Positions 55,055 through 63,255 of a DNA stretch of 64,000 nucleotides are shown here, piece after piece (positions within the stretch are counted from its first letter, which is position 1; every line of letters starts with the position of its first letter). Under the pieces are notes generated by a model. That model was not told where the DNA came from and searched no databases. It saw only the letters and a program-made list of their open reading frames with translations. Origin of the DNA: Granulicella mallensis (GTDB lineage: Bacteria; Acidobacteriota; Terriglobia; Terriglobales; Acidobacteriaceae); contig NZ_JACHIO010000006.1 of assembly GCF_014203225.1 (NCBI RefSeq), positions 62,001 through 126,000 on the forward strand, in the 5' to 3' direction. The translations under genes were made by a program, and so were the position numbers.

Positions 55055-56131
55055 ATGCCCACGGAAACAGCAGCAACGAAGGTAACCCCCAGCCCCACTC
55101 CCGTGGCGCGCCGCATGCCTGCGCGACGCCGCCTGATCGCCGCCGCGCGCAAGATGCGCGAGCTCGGCTCGATTGCGTCCGCCGTGGCCTCTACGAGCCA
55201 CCCCTATATGGCGCACATCGTGCCCATGCGCCGCTGCAACCTGGCCTGCACCTATTGCAACGAGTTCGACGACGTCTCCAAGCCGGTCGACATCGAGGAG
55301 ATGAAGCGCCGCGTCGATCATCTCGGACGACTCGGGACCTCGGTCATCACCATCTCCGGCGGCGAGCCTCTGCTGCATCCCGAGCTTGACGACGTCATCC
55401 GCCAGATTCGCAAGACCGGCGCCATCGCCGGCATGATCACCAACGGCTACCTGCTGATGCCCGACCGCATCGAGCGTCTGAATAAAGCCGGGCTCGATCA
55501 TATGCAGATCTCCATCGACAACGTCATGCCCGATGACGTCTCAAAGAAATCGCTGAAGGTGCTGGATGCCAAGCTGCGCATGCTGGCCGAGCACGCCGAC
55601 TTCCACGTGAACATCAACTCCGTCGTCGGCGGAGGCATCTCCAACCCCGAGGACGCGCTGACCATCAGTAAGCGCGCGCTGGCGCTGGGCTTCAGCTCGA
55701 CCATCGGCATCATCCACGACGGCTCCGGCCAGTTGAAGCCACTCGGCGAACGCGAGCGCGGAGTGTGGGACGAAGTTCGCCGCCTCACCCGCCGCAGCTA
55801 CTCCCGCTTCAATCACTTTCAGGAAGCCATCGCCAACGGCCTGCCGAACGACTGGCGCTGCCGCGCGGGTTCCCGCTATCTGTATGTCGACGAGCAAGGG
55901 ATCGTCTCCTACTGCTCTCAGCAGCGTGGCTATCCTGGCATCCCAGTCGCCGAGTACACCACCGAGATCGTGAAGCGCGAGTTCCTGACGGAGAAATCCT
56001 GCGCTCCGAACTGCACGATCTCCTGCGTACACCAGGTGAGCTACATCGACCACTGGCGCGCGCCGCAGCACACGACCATCACACCGGGCGGAGCAGGCCA
56101 CGGCGAAAACGATCTCGTACAGATTCAATAA
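55055..56131 (+). CDS. Radical SAM protein with C-terminal Cys cluster
   Basis: 358 aa. The [4Fe-4S]-SAM site is Cys61, Cys65, Cys68 in RRCNLACTYCNEF, followed by TSVITISGGEPLLHPELDD, MITNGYLL and MQISIDN, all standard for the TIM-barrel radical SAM core. The C-terminal part has YCSQQRGYPG and CAPNCTISCVHQ, a cluster of Cys as in SPASM/twitch domains that hold an auxiliary cluster. The N-terminus (1-45) is basic. Neighbours give no substrate hint. The product is not assigned. Confidence 0.85.
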   Translation: MPTETAATKVTPSPTPVARRMPARRRLIAAARKMRELGSIASAVASTSHPYMAHIVPMRRCNLACTYCNEFDDVSKPVDIEEMKRRVDHLGRLGTSVITISGGEPLLHPELDDVIRQIRKTGAIAGMITNGYLLMPDRIERLNKAGLDHMQISIDNVMPDDVSKKSLKVLDAKLRMLAEHADFHVNINSVVGGGISNPEDALTISKRALALGFSSTIGIIHDGSGQLKPLGERERGVWDEVRRLTRRSYSRFNHFQEAIANGLPNDWRCRAGSRYLYVDEQGIVSYCSQQRGYPGIPVAEYTTEIVKREFLTEKSCAPNCTISCVHQVSYIDHWRAPQHTTITPGGAGHGENDLVQIQ

Positions 56132-56156
56132 GCAGTTTCAAAACAATACAACGAAC

Positions 56157-56201
56157 AACACCCCATCCTTCGACCATGAACCATCGTGAGGATGGGGTGT
56201 T
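56157..56201. terminator. Bidirectional terminator between radical SAM and DsbA-like genes
   Basis: AACACCCCATCCT and AGGATGGGGTGTT form 13-bp perfect arms with a 19-nt loop between two convergent stop codons. The tails are T-poor on the plus strand (GAGTCTTTGTT) and A/C-rich before the left arm. Confidence 0.75.
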
Positions 56202-56222
56202 GAGTCTTTGTTGGTTTTGAAA

Positions 56223-56897
56223 CTACTTCTTGGCAACCGTAGCGTGGTGCGCGGCGGGCGCGGCAGCAGATCCAGCGGTTGCGGCCTGAGCCTGATCGAT
56301 GGCCGTGTAGAGCTGCATGACGTCCCGCACCTGGATCCAGTGCTTCGGCGTCACGACGATGATGGTCGGAGTCTCGCTGAGGCCGAGCTTTTCGCCCAGC
56401 GCCGAGTCGGCACGAACCTCTTTCTCGAACTCGCCGGTCGGGTCGACGACGAACGGCATCTGCTTGCCGTGCGTGGTCATGAACTTCTGCGTGAAGTTGT
56501 GCAGGTCGTCCTGGCTCGCGATCTGGTACTGCGAGGCGAAGACTTCACGGCGATACTCCGTGGCAAGATCGGGCGAAATCTTGTCCTGAATGTAGCGCGC
56601 ATAGAGCGAAGCCTCATGGCTCCAGATGTGGCCGGGAATCTGGAAATCGTGGCGAATCAACGGAATCTTGTAGTGATTCAGGGCTTCATGCACGATGGGA
56701 AACGCATGCGCGCAGGCGGGGCACTCCAGGTCTTCCCACTCGATGATGGCTACGGGCACGCCCGGAGGCGGCTTGAGCATCGAGGTGTCCTTGAAGTTGA
56801 CCACCTGGTTGGGCGGAACGGAGGTCTGCGCCGTAAGCGCGAGAGGAGCAACACCGGTCAGGGAGAGGAAAAGAGCGGCAGAGAGAAGTCGAGACAT
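56223..56897 (-). CDS. DsbA-family thiol:disulfide protein, exported
   Basis: About 224 aa from ATG 56897, where a signal peptide starts (MSRLLSAALFLSLTGVAPLALTA, split). The thioredoxin_4 fold has WEDLECPACAHAFPIVHEAL with the CPAC active site, an inserted helical region (LYARYIQDKISPDLATEYRREVF) and the cis-Pro motif SETPTIIV. The C-terminal tail is Ala/His/Lys-rich. It probably oxidises or isomerises periplasmic disulfides; the partner DsbB/VKOR is not in the window. Confidence 0.9.
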   Translation of the reverse strand: MSRLLSAALFLSLTGVAPLALTAQTSVPPNQVVNFKDTSMLKPPPGVPVAIIEWEDLECPACAHAFPIVHEALNHYKIPLIRHDFQIPGHIWSHEASLYARYIQDKISPDLATEYRREVFASQYQIASQDDLHNFTQKFMTTHGKQMPFVVDPTGEFEKEVRADSALGEKLGLSETPTIIVVTPKHWIQVRDVMQLYTAIDQAQAATAGSAAAPAAHHATVAKK

Positions 56898-57089
56898 AGC
56901 TGTAGGACGCACGTGCAGACCCTTTGCGAGCAAAGTGTGCTCTGGAATCATTCAATCACTTCGCTGTGAGTTGCGCCAATCTCAGCATTGCAGCAAAGAA
57001 AACAAAGCGTCCAGCGGATCTGGTTTCCGGTCATTTTTGCAACGGTGCTGCAAGGCTGGATGCTATTCTCCAAGCGAAGGAAAATCGAA

Positions 57090-58580
57090 ATGATCATTAC
57101 CCTCCTTGCCATCCAAATCCTCACGCTTCTGGCGCTCGTGGTCCTGCTGCTGCGCAAGCCTGCCGGCCCTGCGGAAGCCGCCGATCCGCGCCTGGCGCAG
57201 CTTCTGGCCGCCGATCTTCCCGCCAAGCTTGCGCGGCTGGATACGCGTGCCGAGACCCAGGAGCAGCATCTGCGGGCCGAGCTGGCCCAGATGCGCAGCG
57301 ACGCTGCCAGCGAGGCCACACGCACTCGCGAAGCCGCCGGAGCGGCCAATGCGGCGCTGCGTGGCGAGGTGCTCGCCAGCATCAGCACCCTGGGCGAGAC
57401 CCAGCGGGTAGGGCTGGAAGGTTTTCGCACTGACAACACCGCTGCTGCCGAGCGTTTGCGGACAGCCGTCGACGGCCAGTTGAAGACACTGGGTGAGCGG
57501 CTCACCAGCTTTACCGCCGACACGACGCGACATCACAGCGAGAGTCGCGAGGCCCTGCACACGCGGCTGACGGAGCTCGGCACGGCGCAGACCTCCAACC
57601 AGGAGAAGCTGCGCGGCATCGTCGAAGACCAGTTGAATAAGCTCAACCAGAGCAATATCGTGAAGTTGGACGAGATGCGCGCGACGGTCGACGAAAAGCT
57701 GCAGAAGACCCTGCACTCGCGGCTCACCGAGAGCTTTGGCGCGGTAACCGACCAACTTACAAAGGTCCATGCGGGACTGGGCGAGATGAACACCTTGACG
57801 ACCGGCGTCAACGATCTCAACCGCATCTTCTCCAACGTAAAGTCGCGCGGCGGCTTTGCCGAGGTCCAGCTTGGCAAGCTGCTCGACCAGGTGCTCGCTC
57901 CAGGGCAGTACGTCGAAAACGCGAATGTGCGGCCGGGCACCCAGGAGGTCGTGGAGTTCGCCGTGCGCTTCCCCGGGACCTCGGGCGAGGTGCTGCTGCC
58001 CATCGACGCCAAGTTCCCGCGCGAGGACTGGGAGCGGCTGGAATCGGCCTACGAATCGGGAGCTTCCGCCGAGGTGGAAACCGCGCGCAAGGCCTTCGAC
58101 GCGGCGATCCGGGTGGAAGGCAAACGCATCTGCTCGAAGTACATCAACGAGCCGGTGACGACGCCCTACGCGATCATGTTCCTGCCGACCGAGGGCCTCT
58201 ACGCCGAGGTGCTGCGCCGCGACGGGCTGCAGGCCGACCTGCACCAGAACTGCCGCGTGATGGTCGCCGGACCGGCGAACCTCTATGCCCTGCTGACCAG
58301 CTTCCAGCTTGGCTTCAAGATGCTCAACCTGCAGAAAAAGGGCGATGAGGTATGGAAGATTCTGGCCAAAACCCAGAATGAGTTCGGCAAATTTGAGGAG
58401 TTGATGGCGAAGATGGACGACCAGGTAAGCAAGGTCCAGAAGACGATTCAGGCAGTCGGTGTGCGTACCCGTGCCATCAACCGTACCCTGCGCGATGTGG
58501 GCGAGGTAGATCCAGGCGACGCCAAGGTTCTCAGCATCGAAAACGTGCTGCCGATGCTGACCGCCAACGAGGAGGAATAG
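57090..58580 (+). CDS. rmuC: RmuC family DNA recombination protein
   Basis: About 496 aa from ATG 57090 with AAGGA upstream; the frame extends to 56988. The N-terminal transmembrane helix (IITLLAIQILTLLALVVLLLR, split) anchors a 180-residue coiled coil, then the RmuC nuclease-like domain with GGFAEVQLGKLLDQVLAPGQYV, LLPIDAKFPREDWERL (PIDAKFP motif), YAIMFLPTEGLYAEV and VAGPANLYALL. RmuC limits inversion at short inverted repeats in E. coli, of interest in a genome so rich in palindromes. Confidence 0.93.
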   Translation: MIITLLAIQILTLLALVVLLLRKPAGPAEAADPRLAQLLAADLPAKLARLDTRAETQEQHLRAELAQMRSDAASEATRTREAAGAANAALRGEVLASISTLGETQRVGLEGFRTDNTAAAERLRTAVDGQLKTLGERLTSFTADTTRHHSESREALHTRLTELGTAQTSNQEKLRGIVEDQLNKLNQSNIVKLDEMRATVDEKLQKTLHSRLTESFGAVTDQLTKVHAGLGEMNTLTTGVNDLNRIFSNVKSRGGFAEVQLGKLLDQVLAPGQYVENANVRPGTQEVVEFAVRFPGTSGEVLLPIDAKFPREDWERLESAYESGASAEVETARKAFDAAIRVEGKRICSKYINEPVTTPYAIMFLPTEGLYAEVLRRDGLQADLHQNCRVMVAGPANLYALLTSFQLGFKMLNLQKKGDEVWKILAKTQNEFGKFEELMAKMDDQVSKVQKTIQAVGVRTRAINRTLRDVGEVDPGDAKVLSIENVLPMLTANEEE

Positions 58581-58596
58581 GGGACGATTCGGCCGC

Positions 58597-58782
58597 TTAT
58601 GACAACGAACCGCGTTCGGAGGGTCTGTGGCCCGCGTCCTGGAAGAACATCCGGCGACGGCACATCACGCACTCCCACGGATAGAAGCCAAACCAGGGCA
58701 AAAATACGCGCTGAATGAATCCATTGCGATTAATCCGGCGCATCGACGTACTTTTACAATACGAACAGACTTTGGTACTCAA
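58597..58782 (-). CDS. Small zinc-ribbon-like protein
   Basis: 61 aa with two Cys pairs, CSYC near the start and CVMC 31 residues later, around RVFLPWFGFYPWEC, a pattern of tiny zinc-ribbon proteins. TTG start at 58782 with GAAGGG 7 bp upstream. Its stop faces the rmuC stop 16 bp away. Function unknown; the Cys spacing and basic and aromatic residues support a real gene. Confidence 0.7.
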   Translation of the reverse strand: MSTKVCSYCKSTSMRRINRNGFIQRVFLPWFGFYPWECVMCRRRMFFQDAGHRPSERGSLS

Positions 58783-59130
58783 CGGGAACCCTTCGAATCA
58801 GATACAGCGTTTGTCGCCTTATTCTAGCGACGGAACGTGGTTTGACAAGCGGTTTAGACAGGGATAGAGCTCAACTACTGCTAGAAAAGATGTTGTATCG
58901 GAACAGGGATAACCCTGTCTACAAACAAACTGAACTTTTTCCGCAGCGTGTAAACCTGTACCCTTAACCTAACATTTAACGAATGTCGGATATCCTTGCA
59001 TCCAGCATCGTCTTTACACCGCAAGACCGCGTGGGTATGCTTTCACACTGGGGCATGTCGTACGGATGCCCGGCCCAAGGGTCTGCGTTTCCCACAAGCT
59101 TATTACGCAATACACACAGGAGATCGAACG
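58783..59130. other. Gap upstream of acpP
   Basis: About 350 bp without a gene. It contains ACAGGG-AT-AACCCTGT near 58903-58918, a short hairpin, and an A/T-richer stretch at about 58920-58985 that may hold the acpP promoter. No recognisable regulator site. Confidence 0.45.
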
Positions 59131-59373
59131 ATGGCAGCAGTAGACGAGAAGGTAAAGCAGATTATTGTCGAGCAGCTTCAGGTGGATGAGGCCGAGGTTA
59201 CCCCCGGCGCGAGCTTCCAGGAAGATCTCGGCGCAGACTCGCTCGATGTCGTCGAGCTCGTCATGCAGTTCGAAGAAGCCTTCGACATCCAGATCCCCGA
59301 TGAAGACGCGGAGAAGATCAAGACCGTCAAGGATGCCGTCGATTACATCGAGAAGAACCAGAAGGGCAAGTAA
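59131..59373 (+). CDS. acpP: Acyl carrier protein
   Basis: 80 aa, highly acidic, ATG 59131 with AGGAGA 9 bp upstream. Phosphopantetheine attaches at Ser37 in the [10 protein letters not shown] motif; LGAD precedes it and [22 protein letters not shown] closes the fourth helix. It carries acyl chains for fatty acid and lipid A synthesis. fabF starts 3 bp after its stop, a conserved operon pair. Confidence 0.97.
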   Translation: MAAVDEKVKQIIVEQLQVDEAEVTPGASFQEDLGADSLDVVELVMQFEEAFDIQIPDEDAEKIKTVKDAVDYIEKNQKGK

Positions 59374-59376
59374 CGA

Positions 59377-60633
59377 ATGCAGGAGTATCGTCGGGTAGTC
59401 GTCACGGGCATGGGCCTCCTTTGCGGGGTCGGCAACACCGCCCAGCAAGTTTGGGAAGGTCTGCTCGCAGGCAAGAGCGGCATGGCCGAGATCAAGGCTT
59501 ACGATCTCGAAGGCCATTCCGTCCGTTTTGCTGCAGAGGTGAAGGACTTCGATCCGCATGTCTTCGTGGAGAAGAAAGAGGCCCGGAAGATGGGCCGCTT
59601 TATCCACTTCGCGATGGCGGCGGCGCAGGAGGCCATGGAGCACTCGGGCCTGAAGATTACACCTGAGAATGCCGATAACATCGGCGTCCATATCGGCTCG
59701 GGCATCGGTGGATTCGATGTCATCGAGCGCGAGCACACGGCATTGATGAACGGCGGGCCTCGCAAGATCTCGCCGTTCTTCATCCCTGCCTCGATCATCA
59801 ACCTCGCCGCCGGTCATGTTTCGATCAAGTACGGCGCCAAAGGCCCGAACGAGGCCACGGCGACGGCTTGCACGAGCTCGGCCCACTCTATCGGCGATGC
59901 GTTCCGCACCATCCAGCGTGGGGATGCGGATGCAATGATCGCGGGCGGCGCTGAGGCTGCTATCACTCCCCTCAGCGTTGGGGGCTTTGCTGCGATGAAG
60001 GCCCTCTCCACCCGTAACGACGACCCGACGCACGCCTGCCGTCCCTTCGACAAAGACCGCGATGGTTTTGTCGTAGGCGAAGGCGCAGGCATTCTTATCC
60101 TCGAAGAACTTGAATTCGCCAAGGCACGCGGCGCGAACATCCTGGCCGAGATCGTCGGCTACGGCATGAGCGGCGACGCGTTCCACATGACCGGCATGGC
60201 TCCCGAGGGCGACGGTTGCCGTCGGGCGATGGCTGCGGCCCTCAAGGTAGCGGGCATCTCTCCGGACAAGATTGATTACGTGAACGCCCACGCCACGTCG
60301 ACACCCCTCGGCGATGCGCTGGAGTCACAGGCCATCGAGAACGTCTTCGGTGATCGCGCCAAGAACCATACCCTGCTGGTCAGCTCGACCAAGTCCATGA
60401 CCGGGCATCTGCTCGGCGGCGCGGGCGGGTTGGAGGCAGGCATCACGATCCTGGCGATGATGAACAGCATCGCTCCGCCGACGATGAACCTCTATGACCC
60501 CGACCCACGCTGCCGTTTGAACTATGTTCCCAACACACCGCAGGATCTGAAGATCGACTATGCGCTGTCGAACAGCTTCGGTTTCGGTGGAACGAACGGC
60601 TCGCTGGTATTCAAACGCTGGGGTGCGGAATAA
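59377..60633 (+). CDS. fabF: 3-oxoacyl-[ACP] synthase II
   Basis: 418 aa condensing enzyme. Catalytic triad: Cys165 in TATACTSSAHSIGD, His305 in VNAHATSTPLGD, and His344 in STKSMTGHLLGGAGG. The N-terminal RRVVVTGMGLLCGVG and C-terminal NSFGFGGTNGSLVFKRW are standard. Elongates acyl-ACP chains, including the temperature-linked step in some bacteria. Forms an operon with acpP; fabG and fabD are elsewhere. Confidence 0.98.
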   Translation: MQEYRRVVVTGMGLLCGVGNTAQQVWEGLLAGKSGMAEIKAYDLEGHSVRFAAEVKDFDPHVFVEKKEARKMGRFIHFAMAAAQEAMEHSGLKITPENADNIGVHIGSGIGGFDVIEREHTALMNGGPRKISPFFIPASIINLAAGHVSIKYGAKGPNEATATACTSSAHSIGDAFRTIQRGDADAMIAGGAEAAITPLSVGGFAAMKALSTRNDDPTHACRPFDKDRDGFVVGEGAGILILEELEFAKARGANILAEIVGYGMSGDAFHMTGMAPEGDGCRRAMAAALKVAGISPDKIDYVNAHATSTPLGDALESQAIENVFGDRAKNHTLLVSSTKSMTGHLLGGAGGLEAGITILAMMNSIAPPTMNLYDPDPRCRLNYVPNTPQDLKIDYALSNSFGFGGTNGSLVFKRWGAE

Positions 60634-60706
60634 CGCCCCCAGCCGCATGATTGAAGTGCGCGGTTGAACTCATTCGCAGAGCTTGCAGCATTCCAAGGGG
60701 AGCAAC

Positions 60707-61387
60707 ATGCTGGACGTTCATCCGCCACACCATCGTCTTGAAGGCATAAAAGATTTTGTTATCCACCTGTTGACCATCACAGCAGGCCTGTTGATCGCTG
60801 TAGGCATTGAAGGCTGCGTGGAGCGCCACCATCAGCACGATCTCGCAATCGAAGCCCGTGAGAAGCTGCACAAAGAGATCGAGCAGAACGCCAAGAAGAT
60901 GGCGGACGATGTAACCGACCTCACCGCAGAACAGGCAAAGGTCAAAGACGGCATCGCCGTCATTACACACCTTGCTGAACATCCCAAAGATAAGAACCAG
61001 CATGGATCCATCGCAGTCAACTATTCCCTCAAGGAGTGGGACAGTACGGCGTGGACGACAGCCCAGACGACAGGGGCTCTGGCCTTTATGCCGTATGACG
61101 AGGCTAACAAGTACTCCCGTATCTACGACGCCCAACATTCCGTGTCGATTGAACAGGGGAAGCTCGCGGAAGATGTAGCCCAATTCGGAGGGGCCTTGTA
61201 CAGATCGAGCATCGGTAGTGACTCTTTTACCTCGGAAAAAGCAGGTCTACTCCTGGAAAGACTCGGAATTATGGAGACCCACGTTGCCACATTGAAGGGC
61301 ATGGCGATGGAGTCTGCCGACATCGATAAGGCTTTTCTGGAGGGGAAAGAGTCCTCATTCAACTATCACGAAGACATCCAGCATTGA
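60707..61387 (+). CDS. Hypothetical protein with one transmembrane helix
   Basis: About 226 aa from ATG 60707, with AAGGGGAG upstream; the frame extends to 60683. HRLEGIKDFVIHLLTITAGLLIAVGIEG near the start gives one membrane helix with the N-terminus likely cytoplasmic; the remainder is helical and His/Glu/Lys-rich (REKLHKEIEQNAKKMADDVTD). No enzyme motif is visible. The short FVIHLLTIxxGLLIAxGIE pattern looks conserved, but I do not recognise a named family. Confidence 0.7.
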   Translation: MLDVHPPHHRLEGIKDFVIHLLTITAGLLIAVGIEGCVERHHQHDLAIEAREKLHKEIEQNAKKMADDVTDLTAEQAKVKDGIAVITHLAEHPKDKNQHGSIAVNYSLKEWDSTAWTTAQTTGALAFMPYDEANKYSRIYDAQHSVSIEQGKLAEDVAQFGGALYRSSIGSDSFTSEKAGLLLERLGIMETHVATLKGMAMESADIDKAFLEGKESSFNYHEDIQH

Positions 61388-61469
61388 TGCGTGGTGTCTG
61401 CGATAGCGGAGAATTTCGGGCCAAACGGATAGAATAGAAAGTGCAAAACATTCTGCCTGAAGGAACCCC

Positions 61470-62399
61470 ATGAGCACCGCAATCAACGCGCCCGCAGCGC
61501 ATCTCGAAGCCGCCGCCAAGGCAGCCGGACTAACCCTCACCGCCATCGAGCCAGGCACGGACTTCTCCGGCACCCCCACCACGCGGGCCACCGTCGCACT
61601 GGCCTCCGACCCGAGCAAGACCCAGACGGTCGAACTGAGCGAGGCCTTCGACGCCTCAAATCCGAAGTTTGCCGCCGAGCTTGCCAACTTCTTCGCCGAA
61701 GCCGCCCTCCGCCTGCGCAATCCTCACCCGGATGCCTATCTGACGCTGCATGGCCTGCCGCTGACCTTCCGCAAGTTCGCCTGGCCGTTCCACGGATCGA
61801 CCTCCGGTGCCGATAGCTTCATCGTGCATGGCGAGATTCACCTGGCCGATGGCAAGGAGAGCCTGCTGCACGCGAAGGTCTCAGCCGCGCTCACACAGAC
61901 CTTTGCCGAAGTCGTCGCAGCCCTGGAGCAGCCGTTCGCCGAGGGCTTCATCACCAACGCCGTGCGCAAGACGCTTGACCAGGGCCAGTTGGAGCTCGTG
62001 AAGAGCGGCAACCGCCAGCCCGTGCCCGTGACCACACGCTACTACTCGATGAAGCAGCAGCGCTTCATCTTCAACGACACCAACGAGAAGCAGCGCCACG
62101 ACTATCTGGCAGCCAAGGTCTTCTGGCTGAGCCACGTGCTCGGAGGCGGCGCTCCCGTGTGGATCGCCGATCCGCGCGATGCCCAGTACCTGAACACCAC
62201 CGCGGCTGAGCTGAAGAAGACCGCTGCCCTGCTGGTGCAGGAAGGCCTGGTTCTGCTCGAAGGCGATGGAGAGTGGGCCACAGCGACCGACACTCTGCGC
62301 AACCAGGAAGACAAGTATCGCGCTGGTCTTGAGGAAGCGCTGACCTTCATCAAGCCCAGCTTCAACGAAGACATGCGCGCCGGCCATACGAATATGTAG
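61470..62399 (+). CDS. Hypothetical cytoplasmic protein
   Basis: 309 aa, AAGGA 7 bp before the ATG. No signal peptide, membrane helix or Cys. There are two apparent regions: residues about 1-140 with alternating strands (TVELSEAFDASNPKFAAELANFFAEAALRLR, split), and a second region rich in helices that includes YYSMKQQRFIFNDTNEKQRHDYLAAKVFW. Codon use and a downstream terminator support a real gene. Function unknown. Confidence 0.75.
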   Translation: MSTAINAPAAHLEAAAKAAGLTLTAIEPGTDFSGTPTTRATVALASDPSKTQTVELSEAFDASNPKFAAELANFFAEAALRLRNPHPDAYLTLHGLPLTFRKFAWPFHGSTSGADSFIVHGEIHLADGKESLLHAKVSAALTQTFAEVVAALEQPFAEGFITNAVRKTLDQGQLELVKSGNRQPVPVTTRYYSMKQQRFIFNDTNEKQRHDYLAAKVFWLSHVLGGGAPVWIADPRDAQYLNTTAAELKKTAALLVQEGLVLLEGDGEWATATDTLRNQEDKYRAGLEEALTFIKPSFNEDMRAGHTNM

Positions 62400-62420
62400 T
62401 TCAGGTCCCAACTCAAAAGC

Positions 62421-62462
62421 CAAATCCGGCCCTCTCCGTTGCAACGGAGGGGGCCGGATTTG
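62421..62462 (+). terminator. Intrinsic terminator after hypothetical gene
   Basis: CAAATCCGGCCC and GGGCCGGATTTG pair, continuing through CTCCGTT/AACGGAG, followed by TTTT. It begins 22 bp after the stop. Confidence 0.85.
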
Positions 62463-62639
62463 TTTTCACTCCTTGCTATCAACCACCCCTTTGCCCACCA
62501 GAAAGGCAAAAACCTAAAAAATCTATTGAATGACACTCCTTAGCCCTCCAAAAAGAAACTTCCGCAATCGATACGGGTCGTAACTAAAGAAGGCATGGTG
62601 AAGATTTCACCAGAACTGCGGGAAACACGGAGAGGTTCA

Positions 62640-63218
62640 ATGCAAATACCTGGAAAGCTTACAACTCTTATGCTGGCGAGCATCCTGCTGACTGTCACCG
62701 GCTGTAAGCAGACGCAACATGCTGCATCTGCTCGCACTGACCAGCAGATCGCAAGCGACATTCAAGCAAAGTTGGTGTCGGAAAGCACGCTGCGGGGTCA
62801 GAACATCCATCCTGCCGTAGCCAACAGAGTTGCCACGCTGAGCGGCATCGTCAGCAACAACGATGTGCGCACCCTTGCGGGCTCTGACGCCGGATCGATT
62901 GACGGAGTAAAAACGGTTGTCAACGACCTTGTCCTCCCATCCGATCAGGCGGAACTATGCACCCCCGCTCCTGTTCGAGTGCATCACGCTATCAGGCATA
63001 CCAGGAGACAGCCGGTCATGACCGCCTCTGTTGCGGAACCCCTGCCGCCTGCGCCCCCACCGCCAGCCCGGCCAATGTTTGCCCGGCCAGTCCCGGTTGT
63101 TGTCGTGCCTCCACCGCCTGTGTTTTATCCAGGGCCGGGAATCTATCCGTATCACCGAGCCTGGCGCAGGGGATGGGGGCGTCCGGGCCCGCGGGTCGTC
63201 TACGCAAGACCGTACTAG
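62640..63218 (+). CDS. BON-domain lipoprotein with Pro-rich tail
   Basis: About 192 aa from ATG 62640, with GGAGAGG upstream. The lipobox LLTVTGC ends the signal; residues about 30-100 form one BON domain (DQQIASDIQAKLVSES, then RVATLSGIVSNNDVRTLAG and VKTVVNDL). The second half is Pro/Arg/Tyr-rich (PPPPARPMFARPVPVVVV, then YPGPGIYPYHRAWRR), likely extended in the periplasm. BON domains bind phospholipid or peptidoglycan-linked structures. Convergent with the dehydrogenase gene. Confidence 0.85.
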   Translation: MQIPGKLTTLMLASILLTVTGCKQTQHAASARTDQQIASDIQAKLVSESTLRGQNIHPAVANRVATLSGIVSNNDVRTLAGSDAGSIDGVKTVVNDLVLPSDQAELCTPAPVRVHHAIRHTRRQPVMTASVAEPLPPAPPPPARPMFARPVPVVVVPPPPVFYPGPGIYPYHRAWRRGWGRPGPRVVYARPY

Positions 63219-63255
63219 AGATTTTGCCGCAATGGCAATGGATCACCAGCCACCG

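Noticed and set aside
59014..60291. 425-aa open frame opposite acpP-fabF
   Set aside because: Antisense to two intact, highly conserved genes; composition typical of shadow frames.
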